Shown here: in pieces, positions 36,101 through 49,439 of the stretch
How the letters are laid out: the number at the start of each line of letters is the position of its first letter
Numbering within the stretch: position 1 is the stretch's first letter
NCBI GenBank assembly: GCA_014706295.1
Contig: JACSVZ010000011.1
Coordinates: 13,895,329-13,959,328 of the forward strand
Direction: 5' to 3'
Length of the DNA: 64,000 bases
From: Lycocorax pyrrhopterus obiensis
Lineage: Eukaryota > Chordata > Aves > Passeriformes > Paradisaeidae
Position numbers and translations under genes: made by a program
Notes under the pieces: model-generated
Seen by the model: the letters and a program-made list of their open reading frames with translations, nothing else
The model's database searches: none
What the model was told of the DNA's origin: nothing

Positions 36101-39100
36101 AAGGGATGCATGGGGCTCTGCAGGGACCGATAGCAACTGGAGCAACCCCAGCCCTGCAGCTGCAGCCATGCCGGAGGAAGCCTCAGCACATTATCTGCTG
36201 GTCCCACTCAGCTTCCTTAGCAGCCCTGGTGCTGCAGGGACCAGGTCATTCCTCCTCCAGAGCCTCATTTCTCACAGACCCAAGTTGGGTCCCTGTGCTT
36301 TGATGGCAGCCCTGGACCCCAGCACCCCCCAAACCCTGCACTCCCAGACAGTCCAGCCTTCCCAGCATCGGTGTTTCCCACTGCTGGTGGCTCTGAGAAT
36401 GGTCACCCAGGGCTCCGAGCCCCAGGACCGCGGTGTCACCCAGCACGTGGTCCCCACCGCGACCGTCCTGCTGCCCCATCCCCCCACGTCACGGACAGTG
36501 CCCACACCTTGGCAGAAGATTTGGCCAGAAGACGACTCCTGCAAAGGAGATCTCCAGGTCCTGGCTGAGGTCCCTGCAGTTCTGGTTGCCTCTGCTCTTG
36601 GTCCTTCCCAGCAGAGATCTGCTGCACCTGGAGCTGCTGCAGCCTGGCCACGCTGGCTGGTGTCCCAGCACTTCCTCGTGTGCGGCTGTTTGTGACTTGC
36701 CTGCTGCTCCACCTCCGCAGCTGCATCGCTGTCACAGGAGCAGCCCTTTTCCGTTCCATTTCCTTTTTTTGACCCTCTCCTCCTGTAGCAGCCTTTGCCT
36801 TTCGCAGAGGCTCTGCCAGCTGCCATTCACCCCACTTGGGTGTGGGAGGGTGTCTCTCAAAATGGGTCTTGCTCTGATCCTGGCAAGTCAGGTCAGGACT
36901 CCCGATGTCCTCACTGCTCCTATCCCAACCCACAGACCTGCCTGACTCCAGCTTCTGGTGCAACAAGTCTTTGCCAGTGGCTATTGGTCTGGAATAAGGC
37001 AGCTGCTGGAAGACCCTGGGAAATGCGGGCCTTTCCGTCCACTGAGGACAATCCCTGGAGCCTGGAGAGCTGCTGGGCTCCCTGGAGCAGAGAGATGTTT
37101 GCCCCCAGATGTTACTGTGGCTCCAAAGAGGCTGGGGGAGGCTGGCTGAGCTGCTCTGGGTGACAACTTCCCCACCCATGGTCTCTGGAAGTCCTCAGAC
37201 ATGTTTCCATGACCTTATGCAGCCTCAGGAAGAATCCCCAAGCGGTTGTCCAGCTTTCCCTACTGCTGGAACCAATGCTGGTCCAGTTGGCACCTGTGCC
37301 TCACCTTCAGAACAGAGATGGATCAGCTGCTAAAAGCAGATGGATCCTAAATCATATTTACTCTGTCCAAACCTGCCTGTGCTCCCAGGGAGCAGCTAGC
37401 TGGTCAGGAGCTGGGATTTCAGGTGTCTCCTGGGGCACTGTACTGCACCCAGTGAAAGGACACAGGGCTGTGTGCTACCATCCCAGTGGGCAGGGGGGAC
37501 GCTGAGGTCTGACACTTCCCAGAGCCAGGAAATAAGCCTGACACAAAGGGCAAAGCCAGCAAAAGGGAGGGAGAGAGGCAGGAAACATCAGGCAGGAGAG
37601 GAAATGGGGAGATAATCAGCTCCATGAGCACAAACACCCGGAACTTGTGCAAAGGAAAAGCCGACACCACTTGGCAAGCATTTGAGCAGGGAGACCTGCC
37701 CATCTGGCCTCTCACTGAGGCTTCCTGAAGAACACGTGCCCCGGAGCACTTTAAGGTTCTCAGGGGTCCCTGGCCTCCAAGTTACCATGGGTTGCACAGT
37801 CCCTGATGGCTCAGCTCCAGCATGTCCTGCCTGGGATGAGCCTTGTCTCAGAGGGTGGAAGGATGGGCTCCTGGAGAGCAGCTGGCTGCACTTGTGAAGG
37901 CAAAGCACTCACCAGGGGTGAGTCCCAGTTGCAGAGAGAGGTCCAAGCTGGGTCATCCTGCCCCAGTCTCCTGTTGGCTTGAAAAATGGGATCAACGGAC
38001 CTGCTTCCACTTGGCTCTGCACAGCAGTTAGTCTGCTATCCTAGCACCCAACCACTGCACTGGGATTCCTACAGGCTGATGCTCCAGGTGTTTCAATGCC
38101 CAGCAGTGCCCTGGAGTTAGTTCTTGTCCCCAGCAGCCATGTCCAGTACTGCCAGACTGGACTCACCTGCAGAGCTTCCCACTCCTCCTCCTACCACCTT
38201 CAGAACACAGTGCTGCCCACGCGCCGGGTGACCTGACCACATCCCAGGTGATGTCCCAGGCTGATGGAGCATGTCCCAGCTGCCAGCAGTCCTGTCTCCC
38301 GCCATGTCCCCAAGGGAGCAGTGACACACATCTCACAGGGCTGGCAGCGACCATGAGGGGGATGATGACTGTAAGCTGTCAGCAGTCCATGGTGGGATCT
38401 CTGGCATTGCTCATCTCCCAGGATCCAGCATGTGGCGTGGGACAGAAGGGAGAAACATGGAGAGAGATGGGCATGGAGCCAGCCTGTGGAGACTGGCCGG
38501 GCTCCAGCTGGCTTGTATGGAGAAACTGGGGCAGGAGAACCTCTGCCAAAGGGCAGGGAGGGCACTCGGGGGAGGCTTGGCCATGTCTCTGAGCCAGCAC
38601 TGGGCTGAGCACGGCAATGCACTGGCAGGATCAGGCCCTTCACCCACACTCCTGTCCCTCAGCCATTCCTTCCCAGGGATTCCCCTCCTCCTGTTGCCAT
38701 CGCAGCGCTGATAGGGAGGTGCCCAAGTGGGCACTGACCACTCTGGCCACAGATATGAGCTGGGAAAGAAAAGAGCAAGCATTTACATGGGAAACCAGGT
38801 GGCTGGATCAGGTGGAAGAGCCCAGATGGTTCAGAGCTCTCCCGAGGATGAAGCTGAGGTCAATGTCTCCCTGGCAGGGAGCACGTAGGTGGCTCATGTG
38901 GGTACAGCTCCCTGCAGCTCTGCTGGCAGTGCTGGTTCCTGAGGGCCTTGGAAAGCACAGCACAGGCTTGGAAAAAAGCATGTCAGCCTGGGCATAGGGA
39001 ACTCTCTGGAACAACTCCTCTGGCACAGCCAGGTGGGGCATGGCCTCAAGATTCCCAGGAAAGCTGGTGGTGGCAGGAAAGCCCCCACTCCAGGAAGAGG

Positions 39101-39819
39101 TACAACCCCAGCAAAGGCCAGACCCAGCGGGACCTGGATGCTTTAGCTGGTCCTCTGGATGAGAAAGAAAAGGTGGTGGCCTCTGAGGGAAGGAGCAGGG
39201 GGTTGCCTGTCCTGCAGGCCAGGTTGCTCTGCCCACCTGAGACCAGGCTTTGCAGGAGTCCTGGCTCCTTTTTGCCATGCTTCATTAAGAGAAGCTCTTT
39301 CCAGAAGGGACAAAACCTTCCTGAGAAACCCCAACACCACCCCAAAATCTATATCTTTGGGGCTATTACCACTTCCTGGGAAAATTCATGCAGTCCAGGG
39401 CTGCCCAGCCCACCTTATTTATGTTCTCAGCTTCTCCATCCCACAGAAGTGCTGTTCTCATGCTGTGACCCCCCATGGGACCAGATTCCCTCCACCCAGG
39501 GGTACCATGCCCAGATGGGCTCCACTATGGGAAGAGCTGTCTGCCTGGGATTGCAGAACTGGACTGTAGTGCCTGGTCTTCCCATTCCAGCCAGGAGGCT
39601 GCTCCCAAAGACACCATGTCCAGCACAAAGTCATCCCAAGGAATCTGTGGCAAATACACCATGCCTTGGTGGAAGCATGGCAGAGACCAGGCAGACCTGG
39701 GCATGCTCTGCAGCCAGGCAGGACAGCAGGAGGACAGCAGAGCTTTGGGTGAGTTACATGTCCCCTGGGACCTCCCTTCAGCTCAGAGCAGCTGAAGACA
39801 AGGCAGGCAGACTGCTCAG
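33129..39819. other. Gene-poor interval, nothing recognised
   Basis: Nothing here supports a gene. The longest frames (plus 33375-34241, minus 33755-34552, minus 36436-37179, plus 38948-39877) overlap open frames on the opposite strand and have no recognisable domain. AGRP and ATP6V0D1, which lie next to RIPOR1 in mammals, are not seen; the Cys-rich AGRP C-terminus would have been recognisable. A regulatory or long noncoding RNA role cannot be excluded. Confidence 0.45.
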
Positions 39820-39885
39820 ATCACAGGATCATTTAGGTTGGAAAAACACCTCCAAGATAATCAAGTTCCACCATTAATGCCAGGC
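39820..39885 (-). mobile_element. Short CR1 3'-end fragment, minus orientation
   Basis: The plus strand reads ATCATTTAGGTTGGAAAAAC, then CCAAGATAATCAAGTTCCA, a short CR1 terminus just beyond the 3' end of SDR gene A. Confidence 0.8.
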
Positions 39886-39961
39886 TATTTTTTTGCAGGG
39901 GCAAGACAGTCTGAGTGGGGACACTGCAGCTGGGAGAACGCACAGGTACTGATTGACTTCA

Positions 39962-39967
39962 TTTATT
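39962..39967 (-). terminator. Poly(A) signal of SDR gene A
   Basis: AATAAA on the minus strand about 150 nt after the gene A stop codon. It predicts a short 3' UTR ending near 39,945. Confidence 0.65.
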
Positions 39968-40114
39968 AGCAAGGTGAAGGCAGGGATCACACCCTGCCGC
40001 CTGGAGTCCCAAGTAGGTGCCTTGCAGACCACAGAGGGCTGAGCACCTTTGGTGCTCCTGTGCACTCAGAGAGTCCCATGGCACTGTGGAGTCCCTCGCA
40101 GAGACAGAGAGCAG

Positions 40115-43100
40115 TCACCAGGGGATAGCTTTACCTTCCCAGTTGAGCAGAGTCCCACTGTGTTTCTCGGAAAGGATTGGCAGCACAGACAACAGCCCCC
40201 GCACACTTGTGTCCACTGTCAGGTCAGCCTGTGAAGGGCACAACGGGACACCACCGTCATTCCAGGCCACCCAGCAGCACCCACTTGGCTCATGTGCAGT
40301 GACAGCAAGGCTCCTTCCACCCAGAGTGAGCAGAGAGCCACAGGAGCTGGGACAAGTCCACTATGTGGGAAGATGGTTGGGTATCTGCACAGCTGGCTTG
40401 GGCTGGGAAGCCAGCCAAGTTTAACCAAACAGGAAGAGATCCCTGCAGCAAATGGGATGCTTTGTGCAGCCTTCTCAAAACTCCAGTGCTGCAGGGACCA
40501 CTCCCACTCAAAACATGGATCCTGCAGGATGAGCGGAAACCTCACAGACCTGCAGCTCCTCAAGGAATGGGGCACATGATGGGATGGTGTTGCTCCTTTC
40601 CTCCCTGCTCTGTTGGATTCAGGTTCTCTGCATACCTCCAGGCTGCACAAAGCCCCTTCTTCCCCCCTGAACAAGCAGCCTGATATGTGCTGATGCTACT
40701 TCCCAGCCAGTATCCACATGTTCTGCAGGGCCCCAACACAGACATGGGCAATTTGGAGCCTGAGAGGCAGCTCATTTTCACTTGGATCCCCCCTCCAGAG
40801 AGCCATCTTGGCCACCTGAGCCACCTCCTGTGCAGGTTTGTAGGATGGGTCCCACCCATGGGTTCCCCTTTGACCTGCTAGGCCAGAACTCACCTCCTGG
40901 CTGCCCATGTCTGTTTTCACCCAGCCAGGGTGCAGTGCCACACAGAGGATCCCAGCCTCCTTGTAGGTCAGAGCCTGGCACATGGTCAGCATGTTGAGGG
41001 CAGCCTGGGTGAGGAAGGAAGCATCAGCCATGGGCAGCAAAAGCTCCATGAACCAGGTTCCCTTCCCATTGCTGCCTCTTGGTGAGGGAGAAAAAGCAAT
41101 GCCAGGTCTTCGAGAGACAGTGTGTGTCTCCCCTGGGCAGGCATGGAGATGCCCTGGGAGCTTGGGAACTCACTCCATCTCTCGATCCCAGGTGCTTCCC
41201 TGAGATCCAGCCTGGCAAGGGCAGCTCTGACCTCCATGGAGCTCAGGAGCAGGGGCAGGTCACCATAGTCCATACCTTGCTGCAGCGGTAGGAGATGACA
41301 GGCTTGAAGAAGGAATCAGGTGTTTTCTTGATGGACCCCAAGATGGCGGAGATGTTGATGATGGCTGCCTTGCTGCAACTCAGGCCCTTTTCTTTGCTGT
41401 CCTGGGCAGCCTTCTTCAGCAGAGGCAGGAAGGCCTGGTGAGAAGCAACCTAGTGGGACACCTGTGCCTCAAGCCAGCCACACTTAGGGCAACTGCAACC
41501 CAGGGAGGGTGAGGAAGAACAGCAAGATGTCAGGAGAGCCCAGGTGTTGCTGCAGAAGCCCTGCCTGCTCCAAATTAGACTTGCACAATTCAGAGAGGCT
41601 GCAGAAGGCTTAGGCTGGAGGAGCAGCCCTAGCCCTCCCTTGCCCAGCCCCAAGAAATTTGGCAAAGCCCTCCAAGATTTCCATCGTGACCATGGACAGC
41701 CTGGGGTACCCTCAAGTTGGGCCAAACTTGATTCTCAGAGTTTCCCCCATACCTGGGCCATCAGCATTGGCCCCACTGCATTGGTCTTGTATGTGCTGAC
41801 CATGTCCTCAGCGTCGGCCGTCTCCAGCGAGGCCGTGGGGGTGTAGATGCCGGCGTTGTTTATCAGCAGGTTCAGCCCCATCCCGTTCAGCTTCCCCTCC
41901 ACGACCTTGGCCGCATCCCTGATAGCGGAGGGGTTTGCGACATCTGCAGTGGGAGAGAACAGTCTGAGAGCCACGGCGGTGCTGGGGAGGAGAGGGAGGG
42001 GAGGATGCCGAGGAAATCCGCGCATTCCGACCCGCGCGGCCCTTCCATTCATGGGCACCAGATGGTGCTGTGAAACCAGCTCCGCGCAGCGCGGCACCCG
42101 CACATCCCCACTCATCCCAATTCATCCCCAAACTGCCTCCTCTGCCCCTCCGCCGGCAGCTGAAGACTCCCACCAGGAAAAGCCCACCGTAGGGGCAAAG
42201 CGCTGCTGTGACTCCCCTTGCTGCATCAGTCCCCAGCAGCCACCGCCTCCAAAGTCCACGTCTGAGCAATTCCTGGAGAACCCAGGGCAGTCTCCGGGGG
42301 ACAAGTCCCCAAGGAAAATGTGCTAGGACCTGCTGTGGGATGGCTCTGCAAGGTCCTCCTGCTCCTGCCGAGGCTCTGGGCTGATCTTACAGCGTTTTCA
42401 CAGGAGCTGCCTTCCTCCCAGAGCCCTCCTGGTCTCGCCTAGGACTTGGGATCAAGGCAGAACAAGGATGTGGTCACTCAGCTGGGGGAGCCAGGGGCTG
42501 CCCAGGATGGATCTCAAGAACATCCTGGCCCTGTGGCCATGGAACAAGGAGGCTCCAGGGAATGGGATACTGAGGCTGAGACAGGTCTGGAGAAGCTGGG
42601 CTTTTGGCAGCAGGACTTGAAGTAGCTCTGAAGAACTGGATCCCCATGCACAGCCTGAAGGGAGGGAGGGAAGGAGGGAAGGAGAAATGGGGCAAGCATG
42701 GCTGGCAGTCACAAATTTACCAGCTCAGAGGCAGAGCGCACCTACCCAGCTTTACAAGAACCAGGTTTGGGTGTTTGGATGCCAGATCTCTCAGCTCCTA
42801 CAAAAAGAGACATGGAAACAATCAGCACTAGGCAGAGGCGATGCCAAGCATCATCCTGAGGTGCCAGCAATGGCCCACCCTGAGGGAAACATCTTCCAGG
42901 TGTTACTCAGTGCTTGTGAACAGCTGGGCTGGGGACCTGCCTTGGTTCTCAGGCTTCTCCCAGGCTCCACAAAGCAACGTGCACATGCTCAGAGCATGAC
43001 ACGGCCACGACTGCAAGATGCTGTGGTCACTCTCCCAAAGGGTCATCCACAGCCCAGCCAGAGCCACAGCAAAGGATGGGAACAAACTGTGAAGGACCAG

Positions 43101-45205
43101 CTCACCAGGGAAATTATGTGAACCGGCTGGGGATACAGCCAGAAGTGTCTCCCAGAGGCTGCTGGAAGTGAAGTGGAGGAGGAACAGCTGTGAGTGCCAA
43201 CATCAGATTTGACCTTTAGGGAAATCATATCTGGATAGGCCAGTCCCAGATCCACTCTGCTCTGGACACTACATCTCACCCACTCAAGTGAAATGAACCA
43301 CTTTGCACATTTTTAGTGGTTGTTTTCACCACATGTGGATATTGGGAGGAATGGGTTAAAAGCTGAAGACTGGGAAGGAGGACTGTAAATCATTCAAGTG
43401 ACCTTACAGCTGTGAATAACCCTTGATAAACCACGTGAACAGCAGCCAGTGATCCACTAGCATGGATCTTAATGGTACCTGTGTCTCCTGTACCTCTGTA
43501 CCTGCCTGTACCTCTGCCTGGTGTTGCTTCAGGGATCCCCTGGTTATCAAGATAACAGAAATAAATTTACTCTTTGTGTTTTAGCCATCGATTGTCCTGG
43601 CTGCCTGCCTGTGCCGACTCAGACAGTAGAAGATTCAGAAGCTCTTTCCAAAAAGGAAACTTTGTACTTCGCAGTTCCTAGGAGCTCTTTGCTCTGAGCC
43701 TCCAACTAGGGCAGGTTTCAGACAAGAGAAACTGAACCACCTTGTTCAATGTGCCCAAAAGGATTGCTTTTAGAACTAAAAACCTCTTCCAAACATGCCC
43801 ACAGGAGAAACACAAATTGGTGGTTTATTGTGAGAGGAATATGGAGCAGGAGAGCTGCTGGCACTGGCTGTGGTTCACCGTCAGTTATCTCTGGGCTCCC
43901 TCATCAGACCCCATCTTCCCACATTAGCCTTGGCCACAGGAAATGATGTAAAATCCATTGATTGCTTTGTGCTGGCCAACAGATGTTTCTTTTCTCCTGT
44001 TTTTCCCAACTGTCTGCCTCAAGAGCTTCATACCATCCCAGCAGGAGCTTCCCCCACCCCAACACCTGGTCCAGGCACAAAAGAGCAGAAGTGATGTGGC
44101 ACCAGCCTGGCAGAACAATACCCTGTTATTGATGTCCTGTGGTCACGGACTTCAGCAGCACCCTGAAGACACTGCCCTCAGCCTACCACAGCCAGACAAC
44201 GCTTAGGGAAGTACCCCCTGGCTAGAAGAGTTGCATGTGGACCACCCTGCAGGAAAACTGGCTCCAGTCCAGCCCTGCAGAAACTCCCTGATCTCATTGC
44301 AGCCCAAATCCTGCAAGTTGTGGAGAGGAAGAATGGGGCAAAAATAAAAGACCTGGCCTAGCTTTTGACCCAGTCGACTTGGGCACCAGCCACAGCAGGA
44401 GCTGGGCACCCCTGGGGTGGTGCCAGGATTACTCCTGAGATGGAACAGCACACACATGCAAGATGATGCAACAAACAAATCAGCTGGAGCCAGGATCTAT
44501 CAGAGAGCAAGTTTCTCCCTGCAAGTATTTCAGTGGACACAGTAAGCAGAGGGGGACAAACTGCATGCAAGGAAAGTTGGAAGAACTGGGAGGCTTTGTG
44601 ATTCCCTGCAGAAGCAACGTGTGAGTGTCTCCCATTTTAGCAAAGTGGAAAGCAGGGACAGGGGGATCCCACAGCTCCACTGGCCACCACTTTTGGAGAC
44701 TCCATGTTCTGAACCTCCAGATTTTGCAGAGAGCAGCGTGACACAGCAAAACCAGCCCGAGCAGCATCGCTGCCGCTCGCACCGCCTCAGCCCCTGAGAC
44801 CAGCCCAGCTCGGCCCGTGTCCGCAGCGCATGGGCGAAGCCTTGGCACGGGAGGGCGGGTTCGGCCACATCCAGCGCAGCCCAGAATAGCTCAGTGGCGC
44901 GGCCCGAAGGGTGACACGGCCGATTCTCCGCCGGCTGCACTTCAGGTGACTTTCACACGGGGCAGGGCACGGTGCGGACCGCAGAGCCCCGCGCCAGCAG
45001 CGAGTTGTTCAGGCCGGTGACACGGGCCAAGCGTGCGACCGCCGCCCCCCCGGCCCCCACTGACCTGTGCCCGTGGCCCCTCGGGGTCCCGGCAGGTGGC
45101 GAAGATCCAGGCGGGGGGTCGCGGCGAGCCCAGCAGCTGCTTCACCAGCTCCAGCCCGATGCCGCGGTTGGAGCCGGTCAGCAGCACCGTGCGCGCCGCC
45201 GCCAT
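40115..45205 (-). CDS. SDR gene A: C-factor/sniffer-like short-chain dehydrogenase/reductase
   Basis: Six coding exons in transcript order: 45065-45205, 42746-42797, 41753-41943, 41276-41434, 40894-41004, 40115-40228. All have GT/AG borders, together giving 255 aa in frame. Exon 1 starts MAAARTVLLTGSNRGIGLEL, with the TGxxxGxG cofactor motif; the Arg in ATCRDP fits NADPH preference. Exon 3 has LLINNAG (structural NNAG) and TNAVGP (active-site Asn). Exon 4 has NISAILGS (catalytic Ser region) and ends SYRCSK (catalytic YxxxK). Exon 5 has LHPGWVKTDMG. The end is NWEGKAIPW. Family members are cytosolic NADPH carbonyl reductases; the natural substrate of this type is unknown. The promoter is a CpG island, unlike genes B and C. 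Intron 2 near exon 3 is also CpG-rich. It lies opposite in strand to B and C. Confidence 0.92.
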
Positions 45206-45450
45206 CGCCGCCCGCCCGGCCCGGCCTGGTCCGGCCCGCCTGGCGCCGCCTCCCGAGCCCGCGGGCCGCACCGGGATGCCCCAGCCCGCGTGGGGGAATG
45301 CCTGCTGGGGGCGGATTGGGGGGGGGGTGTGTGTGTGTTTTTGCCTTCCCACCTAATGTTCAGTGCAAACACAACAACCGCGTCCCAGCCCTGGCGTCCC
45401 CGAGGGGAGGAGCGAGGGGCCTCGGAGCGAACCGGAGGCCTGAGGGGACC
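44760..45450. promoter_or_regulatory. CpG island over exon 1 of SDR gene A
   Basis: CpG-dense DNA surrounds the start codon (ATG on the minus strand at 45205-45203), with many GC-box-like CCCGCCC and CCGCCTCC motifs just upstream and no TATA box. A run of G followed by (TG)n at 45320-45342 marks its outer side. This suggests broad, housekeeping-type expression. Confidence 0.75.
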
Positions 45451-45728
45451 CTCGTCTCTTCCCAAGGGTGGTCAATGAGGGAGAAAGCTTGCAGCAGGTC
45501 TGGGAGGGTGTCTTCAGCACCTTTAGCACAGTAATCTACATCACAGATAAGAGAAAAAAAAACCCCAAACAACCCAAACGAGACCCGTTTAGCATTAGGA
45601 AGTACCAGCCCCTTCACAGCTGTTTGTCTTGCCTGCCCGGAAATGAACCTGAATCGTCTCTTTCCCTGAGCATCAGATGCAATAAATCTGGTAAATAAAC
45701 AGAGCCACGAAGATACACTGAGGCTGTA

Positions 45729-46125
45729 GGACCTCTCCTATGGAAACGGGCTGAGGGAGTTGGGGTTGTTCAGCCTGGAGATGAAAAGGTTCTGGGGAGA
45801 CCTCAGAGCATGTTCCAGTGCCTTAAGGGGCTCCAAGAGAGCTGGAGAGGGACCTGGGACAAGGGCCTGGAGTGACAGGGCAAGAGGGAATGGCTTCACG
45901 CTGACAGAGGGCAGGGTTAGATTACATATTTGGAAGAAATTGTTCCCTGGGAGGCTGGGGAGGCCCTGGCACAGGTTGCCCAGAGAAGCTGTGGCTGCCC
46001 CATCCCTGGAAGTGTTCAAGGCCAGGTTGGACAGGGTTTGGAGCAACCTGAAGGTGTCCCTGCTCATGGCAGAGGGGTTGAATGAGATGGTCTTTATGGT
46101 TCTTTACGACTCAAAGGATTCTGTT
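45729..46125 (+). mobile_element. CR1 LINE 3' end, plus orientation
   Basis: The text follows the CR1 3' end in sense: TTCAGCCTGGAGATGAAAAG, CAGAGAAGCTGTGGCTGCCC, AAGTGTTCAAGGCCAGGTTG, ending near GATTCTGTTATTTA. It lies about 500 bp upstream of SDR gene A. Confidence 0.92.
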
Positions 46126-48204
46126 ATTTAGGCAGCAGTTTGGGGTTGCAGGTGTTTTGGGGGATGTTTTCTCCTTGTTTTTGTTGCTGAGTATCAGGTA
46201 CCTGGTTCAACAGCTGCACGAAAGGAGTAGTATGGTGGTATGGTAAAGCAAGGAAAACATTTGCTGGCATCTAGGAATGGGAAAACAGGGCTAGAGGGAA
46301 AAGGGAAAACAGAAAAAGGATAATCAGCATCATCTGGAGGATGGTATCTGGAGGGAGTCTGCATTTACCAGCCCTGCTGCCAGCCTGGAGGTGGGTGGTG
46401 TTGTTTTATTTTCAGCTGTTATATAGACAACTACGTACCCATTAAAATCCCCTTATGGTGAGCACACAACTGGGATTTCAACAGCAAAGCAATGACTGAG
46501 CAACTCTGATGTATATAAGGGTTGTTATTTATGTTGCTTATTTTCATCCTTGTTTGACAAACACTACACAAAACACCTCTGATACTGATAAATACATCAG
46601 AAACAAAATATTTGTATCAGTCTGGTGATAGCATCAGGTGATTTGTGATAACTCTATCCTTCTCCATGGTGGTTCAAGTACATGGGAGCCTCTGCCCCCC
46701 AGTTTACTTTGGGATATTAAAATGCACTTTTTAATAACAATAAATGCATTTTAGACCTTTCTTTTCTTTTGTAGAAGTTGGAATTTAAGAAAAATAAATC
46801 TTTGATTATATTACTAAATACTAAGAAAAAACCCCCGTCATTTTAGCAGATATTTCCATTATAGTTCCCATTCTCCTTTTCCTGCCTCCTTCTGTGCTCA
46901 GGCCATTAATTCGGTGACTTATCACCAGAAATGCTGCTCTGTCTACGGCAAAGTTTAGCAAATAATGACCGAGGGGTACAAACACAGCGTGAACCCCAAG
47001 TCAGGGCTTGGCCACCTATTCCACACAGATCCTGCATACTGCAGGCAAATTACACTGATGAACTCTTCCTGAAGAGTGCTTGTTTGAAAAAGCCTTGGAG
47101 ACGGGGATCCCCAGTGATCTGCTGCGCAGAAACAGTTTAAGTGCAGCCACAGCTGAGGGCAGGAGGAGCCTGTTCTGAATGCAAATGGGAACTGTGAAAG
47201 AAAGGCAGCTCCAAGTATCTGTAATTGAGTTCTCTGTCCTATTCCCCATGAATAAAACAGAGGATTATCCATTCTTTGAAAACCTTGTTAGTTAAGTGTT
47301 CCGAGGCTTCCAGCAGGTAATAATGACAAATGCAACCAAAAAGAAAAAGAACACCAAGGAATAATAATAAAACAAAAAAGCCTCGAGGCTTATCCAAGTG
47401 CTCTAGTTTCACTACACCAGACATTGGGAAACTCCTGCTGCCTGATAAAGCATGAGTCTGATATTGGTGAATTTTGGAGCGTTTGAGGGTATAAATCATA
47501 GAACCCTGGAATGTTTTGGGTTGAATGGAACCTTAAGGATCACCTAGTTCCACCCCCTCTGCCATGGGCAGGGACATCTTCCACTGGACCTCCTTAAGAA
47601 TACAAAGAAGTATTTGGGTTCACTTAGCTAAAAATCAAAACCAGTAATTCCTGTTATCAGCTCATTGTTGCTGTAATTTGATTAAAGTTTCTGCACTGTA
47701 AAAAGCAAAGTACATGTTGGCACACGTCCTTTGCACTGAGCTGATGGATCCATCATAAGTGCTTCTTGAGTCACTGGATCTAGAAAAAAATGCAGTTAGA
47801 GGGAGAGGGGGAAACAATTAAAAAAAAAAAAAGGTAAGTGGAGGTTTTTCCCGTCCCTTTTTACAAATATGGTTTGAAACCAGAACAAACAACTATGGTA
47901 AATTTTAATTTCTGCTGATAAAATAACAATGCTGCCCATTTTAAGTAGTGTCCACAGCTGCTTACAGAACAGTGCGAGTTTTTGCTGTTCACAGACTGCA
48001 TTTTTTCTGCTCAGCTGTGTGGGCAATAGCTCACATCATCTAGGCTGGCATGACATTTTTGGAATAGCACAGTGCTCAGCTTTTAACTTCTTTGCAGGAA
48101 GTAGATTTTCAGTAGTTCCTTATGTGCCTTTTAATTTAAAGATTGTACTCACTCTTTCATGCTTAAATGTCTTTCCTTAATAAGACTTAATGATTTTTTT
48201 CAAC
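46126..48204. other. AT-rich interval, no gene recognised
   Basis: Base composition falls sharply compared with the GC-rich sequence on both sides. There is no supported exon. It contains a short CR1 terminus (47496-47590). The rest is unassigned and may be old transposon sequence. Confidence 0.5.
47496..47590 (-). mobile_element. CR1 LINE 3'-end fragment, minus orientation
   Basis: The plus strand reads TCATAGAACCCTGGAATGTT, then CCACCCCCTCTGCCATGGGC, the reversed CR1 terminus. Confidence 0.85.
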
Positions 48205-48964
48205 TGTGTGAAAAACAAGGTTCACTCTCCTGTTAGGATTGAAAAGTTTAATAAAGGACAATAAGGGACAAAGATAATAAAGCAAAAGTCACAGCGCTGG
48301 GTGCTTTGGCACTCAGCCAAGAGCACACCTGCTGTCTTGGAGACACCCTTTACATACACCTGGAGTATTCCATATTCATAAACAATTATACATATTCATA
48401 AACAATTATACATCTTTAAAACCCTTTCCAGGAGCAGTTCAAAATGGAATGCAGTTTTCTCGTTTCGTTGGTAGTTCCTGGAATCAGCAGATCGCTGTGG
48501 GGATAAGCCTTCTGGTGTCGCATATTCAACCCTTTTCAGGAACAGTTCAAAATGGAATGCAGTTCTCCAGTCTCGGCTTGCTCGGCTTGGTAGTTCCCGG
48601 AATGAGCAGATCGCTGTGGGGATATCTTATCTGTCGCTGATAGTTGGTATGCCGGTAGCAGGAGCCCAAATAGTTCATAAGCATAGCTATTTCTAAGTTT
48701 TTGGTTGAATGAAAAAGTATTAAAAAACCACATCTTCACAACAAAACTACCTTATATAGCATCTGTTTTGTAATAAATCTATTTTACATATAGCATCTAT
48801 TTGTGACAAAACTACTGTTACAAAAGCTACTTTTAACATCACTTATTTTAACATTTGCAGAAAGCCAATATTATAGCATCTATTTATCACAACTGGGTTC
48901 CTAAATTAACATCTGCATTATCACTGTATTTATTCCTAGACTTACATCTGCCTCCTTTTCTCAC
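48205..48964 (-). mobile_element. Probable endogenous retrovirus solo LTR
   Basis: About 760 bp starts TGTGTGAAAAAC and ends near TCTCAC, flanked by TTCAAC at 48199-48204 and 48965-48970, a possible target-site duplication. Inside are a 20-bp tandem duplication (48371-48410) and a 108-bp tandem duplication (48422-48529 and 48530-48637). On the minus strand a TATA-like CTATATAAGG near 48,755 and an ATTAAA near 48,250 are in the right order for an LTR. No gag, pol or env sequence is seen. Orientation and ends are tentative. Confidence 0.5.
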
Positions 48965-49439
48965 TTCAACACATGGATGTCAAACCAAGGCAGTCACAAG
49001 CTGATCATTTAGCCTGTGCCTTAGTGTTCTTGACATGGAGCATATCTGCCACATGTGACAGGCCGTTCTCAGCCATCCCTGTTAGCAAATCTAATCGTGG
49101 GAAAACAAATTCATCTTTCTTGGTGGTTCTGAGGTCCCTCTTCATGGCACTATGCTGAAGCATGAAGGATAACCCAGCCACCTATCCTTAGAGGATGGGA
49201 GAAAAGAAGATCGGTGAGGATCTGTGCTGTCCCCATGAGTCCTGGCAAAGCAGTTCTGTCCCTGTGCTGCCAGCACTGCTGCACCCAGGTAGCTGAGGCA
49301 TTTTGGCTGCTGTCATGAGGGGAATATCCCCAGAAAAGTGTTTCTGAACCCAGTGTGAGGCCCCAGGCAGACACAAGGCCCAAACACTGTGGCCCAAGGG
49401 AGGTTGCATGGACAGTATGAGCATTTTAAATGCTCGGAG

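Noticed and set aside
36436..37179. 247-codon minus-strand frame with a Gln/Lys-rich middle
   Set aside because: I considered a coiled-coil protein, but the frame is overlapped on the plus strand and lacks splice signals or any familiar segment.
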